DNA of 25,666 nt. Origin: an uncultured Pelagibacteraceae bacterium. GTDB lineage: Bacteria > Pseudomonadota > Alphaproteobacteria > Pelagibacterales > Pelagibacteraceae. The translations under genes were made by a program, and so were the position numbers. Each line of letters opens with the position of its first letter. Position 1 is the first letter of the stretch. The notes below the pieces were generated by a model that was given only the letters and a program-made list of their open reading frames with translations, ran no database searches and had not been told where the DNA came from. Below, one piece after another: positions 23,986 to 25,666 of this stretch. The stretch is from contig CACCWT010000007.1 of assembly GCA_902549785.1 (NCBI GenBank), positions 1 through 25,666 on the forward strand, given 5' to 3'.

Positions 23986-24602
23986 TTTTTCTGATTAAAA
24001 GAACATCAAAAAATCATATAGAAAAAATACTTTCAGAAAATCCAGACTGGAAAGTTCTCGATATTGGTTGTGGCTATGGAGCTAATAAATATGCAACTAC
24101 AATAAGTGATATCGTCGACTATTCTGATCATTACAAAGATAAAACATTTGTAAAAATAACTGAAAAAAAATTGCCATTTAAAGATAACGAATTTGATTAT
24201 ATTATCGCCTCTCATGTAGTCGAACATGTTGAGGATATTTCCTATTTTTTAAATGAATTATCTAGAGTAGGAAAAAGAGGATATATCGAAGTACCCACAA
24301 GACTTGAAGACAATTTAGTTTTTGAAAATAAAAAAGATCATATTTGGCACTTAGTATTTGATGATGTTAATAATCAAATTAAAATTTCAAAAAGACAACA
24401 ATACTTTGAGCCAGTTTTAACCGTAGCTTCAATAAAAAAATTTAATGAATATTTTCGTGAAAGTTTAGTAATCGAGTTAAGTTGGGAAGATAGTATTCAA
24501 TTTAACATGGATGATGATAATTTAAAAACTCAAGCTCAAATATCAATTTTAAACTTGTTAAAAAAATATTTCTCAAAAAAAATTAGGTTATTGTTTAAAT
24601 AA
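23985..24602 (+). CDS. Class I SAM-dependent methyltransferase with no ordinary start codon
   Basis: The coding frame reaches the rpsD stop and encodes up to 205 residues. SAM motif I is complete at about residues 24-34 (VLDIGCGYGAN); a motif II-like VDYS comes soon after, then FDYIIASHVVEHVED and IEVPTR. This resembles the Methyltransf_11 group; the substrate is unknown. No in-frame ATG, GTG or TTG exists between the in-frame stop at 23967 and TTG 24171, and a protein from 24171 would lack the SAM-binding loop. Plausible non-canonical starts are ATT at 23985 (overlapping the rpsD stop as TAATT, one base from the usual TAATG), CTG 23991 or ATT 23994. Translation may depend on ribosomes ending rpsD. 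Otherwise the start has mutated and the gene is decaying, or there is a sequencing error. The stop is 2 bp from the convergent grxD stop. Confidence 0.75.
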   Translation: MFLIKRTSKNHIEKILSENPDWKVLDIGCGYGANKYATTISDIVDYSDHYKDKTFVKITEKKLPFKDNEFDYIIASHVVEHVEDISYFLNELSRVGKRGYIEVPTRLEDNLVFENKKDHIWHLVFDDVNNQIKISKRQQYFEPVLTVASIKKFNEYFRESLVIELSWEDSIQFNMDDDNLKTQAQISILNLLKKYFSKKIRLLFK

Positions 24603-24604
24603 GA

Positions 24605-24943
24605 TTAGTTCTTCTTTTTAAAATCAATTCCATTATCTTCAAAAAGTTTTGCCAATTCACCACTTTCGTACATTTCCTTAACTATATCACAACCACCAAT
24701 GAATTCATTTTTAACATATAATTGAGGAATAGTTGGCCAGTCACTAAAAACTTTAATTCCTTCTCTAAGATTTTGGTCCGCTAAAACATTTACACCCTTA
24801 AAATTAACCTCAAGCATTTTTAAAATATTTGTTACAGCCATAGAAAACCCACACTGAGGAGCATCAGGTGTTCCCTTCATAAACAAACATACTTCATTAC
24901 TGTTAATTTCATTTTTAATTAATTCATTTGTTTGACTATCCAT
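24605..24943 (-). CDS. grxD: Monothiol glutaredoxin (Grx4/GrxD type)
   Basis: The 112-residue protein is a single-domain monothiol glutaredoxin with the active site CGFS (31-34) in FMKGTPDAPQCGFSMAV. The glutathione-binding motifs WPTIPQLYV (cis-Pro) and GGCDIVKEMYESGEL follow. Proteins of this class bind a glutathione-ligated [2Fe-2S] cluster and move it to acceptors or help sense iron. Length matches E. coli GrxD (115). It lies directly after bolA with no gap between the bolA stop (24944) and its own start (24943). BolA and CGFS glutaredoxins form a well-known [2Fe-2S]-bridged complex, so the pairing is functionally meaningful. Confidence 0.96.
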   Translation of the reverse strand: MDSQTNELIKNEINSNEVCLFMKGTPDAPQCGFSMAVTNILKMLEVNFKGVNVLADQNLREGIKVFSDWPTIPQLYVKNEFIGGCDIVKEMYESGELAKLFEDNGIDFKKKN

Positions 24944-25174
24944 TTACTTCTCCTTTGTTTTAACGGCTAATGCGTGTAATTCATTCCCCATCTTGCCTTT
25001 GAGTGAACTGTATACCATTTTGTGCTGCTGAATTTTACTTTTTCCAGCAAATTGCGACGAAATTACTGTCGCTGAATAATGATTACCATCACCTGCAAGA
25101 TCTTGAATTTCTATTTTTGCATCAGGAAGAGCTTCTTTTATTAAGCTTTCTATTTCTTTTAAATCCATTGCCAT
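24944..25174 (-). CDS. bolA: BolA-family protein
   Basis: The 76-residue protein is of the short BolA/IbaG class. It has a DLAGDGNHYSATVISSQFAGK beta region, the signature QQHKMVYSSLKGKMGNELHALAVKT, and histidines His51 and His67; the invariant C-terminal His (here HALAVKT) can ligate the shared [2Fe-2S] cluster with a CGFS glutaredoxin. It starts at the ATG overlapping the purL stop by one base, and a second ATG two codons later is also possible. It is followed immediately by grxD. Roles in bacteria include iron-sulfur cluster transfer and stress-related control of envelope genes; which applies here is not visible. Confidence 0.93.
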   Translation of the reverse strand: MAMDLKEIESLIKEALPDAKIEIQDLAGDGNHYSATVISSQFAGKSKIQQHKMVYSSLKGKMGNELHALAVKTKEK

Positions 25175-25666
25175 TAGTTAACCATATATTCCTTTAGCCA
25201 ATTTTTATAGCCTTCTTTGATATCGTCAATTGATATTTTTAGATCACTCCCATAAGTAATCTGATTGCTTTCCACTATACCCAATTTATCAAAATGGATT
25301 GAATCTTTTTTAAGTATTTTTTCAACATTTTCTAAATTCTCAGGTTTTATTTCAATTATATACCTTCCTTGGTCCTCTCCAAAAAAATATTCAAATTTAT
25401 TTACTAAACCTTCAATTGGAAATAACTTTACTCCTTTATCTCCTTTTATGCTCATTTTTGATATAGCTGTTAAAATTCCTCCTAAGGAAACATCATGACA
25501 TGTCTCAATTAAATTCTTATTTTTTAAATTTAAAATACTCATCCCATTTTGTTTTTCATTGAATAAATTTATTTCTGGAGGAGGACCATTATGATTAGAC
25601 AAAATATTTTTTGCAAATATTGATTGATCTAAATGACCTTCAGTCTTACCAATTACAAATAGATAG
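25174..25666 (-). CDS. purL: Phosphoribosylformylglycinamidine synthase II (PurL), C-terminal part
   Basis: This is the 3' end of a gene that runs off the window; the frame is open to the last base, so the TTG near 25602 is internal. About 163 of an expected roughly 730 residues are present. They include IGKTEGHLDQSIFA, NHNGPPPEINL, TCHDVSLGGILTAISKM and FFGEDQGRYIIE, which belong to the second AIRS-type half of the PurL/FGAM synthetase. The enzyme makes formylglycinamidine ribonucleotide in purine synthesis, working with PurQ and PurS. The stop overlaps the bolA start (TAATG), so purL, bolA and grxD are probably one transcript. Confidence 0.93.
   Translation of the reverse strand, partial: YLFVIGKTEGHLDQSIFAKNILSNHNGPPPEINLFNEKQNGMSILNLKNKNLIETCHDVSLGGILTAISKMSIKGDKGVKLFPIEGLVNKFEYFFGEDQGRYIIEIKPENLENVEKILKKDSIHFDKLGIVESNQITYGSDLKISIDDIKEGYKNWLKEYMVN

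Noticed and set aside
1..25666. Mobile element, prophage, CRISPR, toxin-antitoxin or defence genes
   Set aside because: Every substantial reading frame matches a housekeeping or metabolic family. I saw no direct-repeat array, integrase, transposase or attachment-like repeat, and base composition looks uniform by eye.

Overview
The window is a densely packed, AT-rich (roughly 70 % A+T by eye) bacterial chromosome segment. Genes overlap by 1-10 bp or sit a few bases apart, the longest non-coding stretch is about 160 bp, and I see no mobile element, CRISPR array, rRNA or tRNA. The gene content, compactness and protein character (Lys/Asn/Ile-rich, class II DAHP synthase, compact NrdAB, methylcitrate operon, purL-bolA-grxD order) fit a streamlined marine alphaproteobacterium of the SAR11/Pelagibacterales type. 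That assignment is an inference from style and gene content, not from a marker phylogeny.

Layout. (1) 1-5338, plus strand: the end of a TRAP solute-binding protein, a strong intrinsic hairpin, the TRAP small and large permeases (dctQ, dctM), malonyl-CoA decarboxylase, tRNA-dihydrouridine synthase A and a TauE/SafE-type membrane protein, nearly all touching or overlapping. The first four suggest uptake and breakdown of malonate or a related C3-C4 acid. (2) 5339-6793, minus: phosphomannomutase/phosphoglucomutase. (3) 6953-9891, plus: nrdA-nrdB, a class I ribonucleotide reductase, behind a leader with several small palindromes. (4) 14135-9894, minus: gph (phosphoglycolate phosphatase), then prpD-prpB-prpC, a complete methylcitrate-cycle set for propionyl-CoA. 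(5) 14204-17363, plus: a stand-alone GlmU acetyltransferase domain, glmS and a YdcF/SanA-like membrane protein, all related to UDP-GlcNAc or envelope synthesis. (6) 17451-24602, plus: class II DAHP synthase, nadE, cysS, cimA, a TrmJ-like rRNA/tRNA methyltransferase, rpsD with its own consensus promoter, and a SAM methyltransferase with no ordinary start codon. (7) 25666-24605, minus: the 3' end of purL, bolA and grxD.

I found no wholly new system. The points most worth a second look are the split GlmU, the methyltransferase after rpsD whose SAM-binding motif lies upstream of any ATG/GTG/TTG, the dctP-dctQ terminator that runs straight into the dctQ start codon, the TRAP plus malonyl-CoA decarboxylase cluster, the nrd leader palindromes, and three convergent gene junctions with 0-2 bp between stop codons and no room for a terminator.
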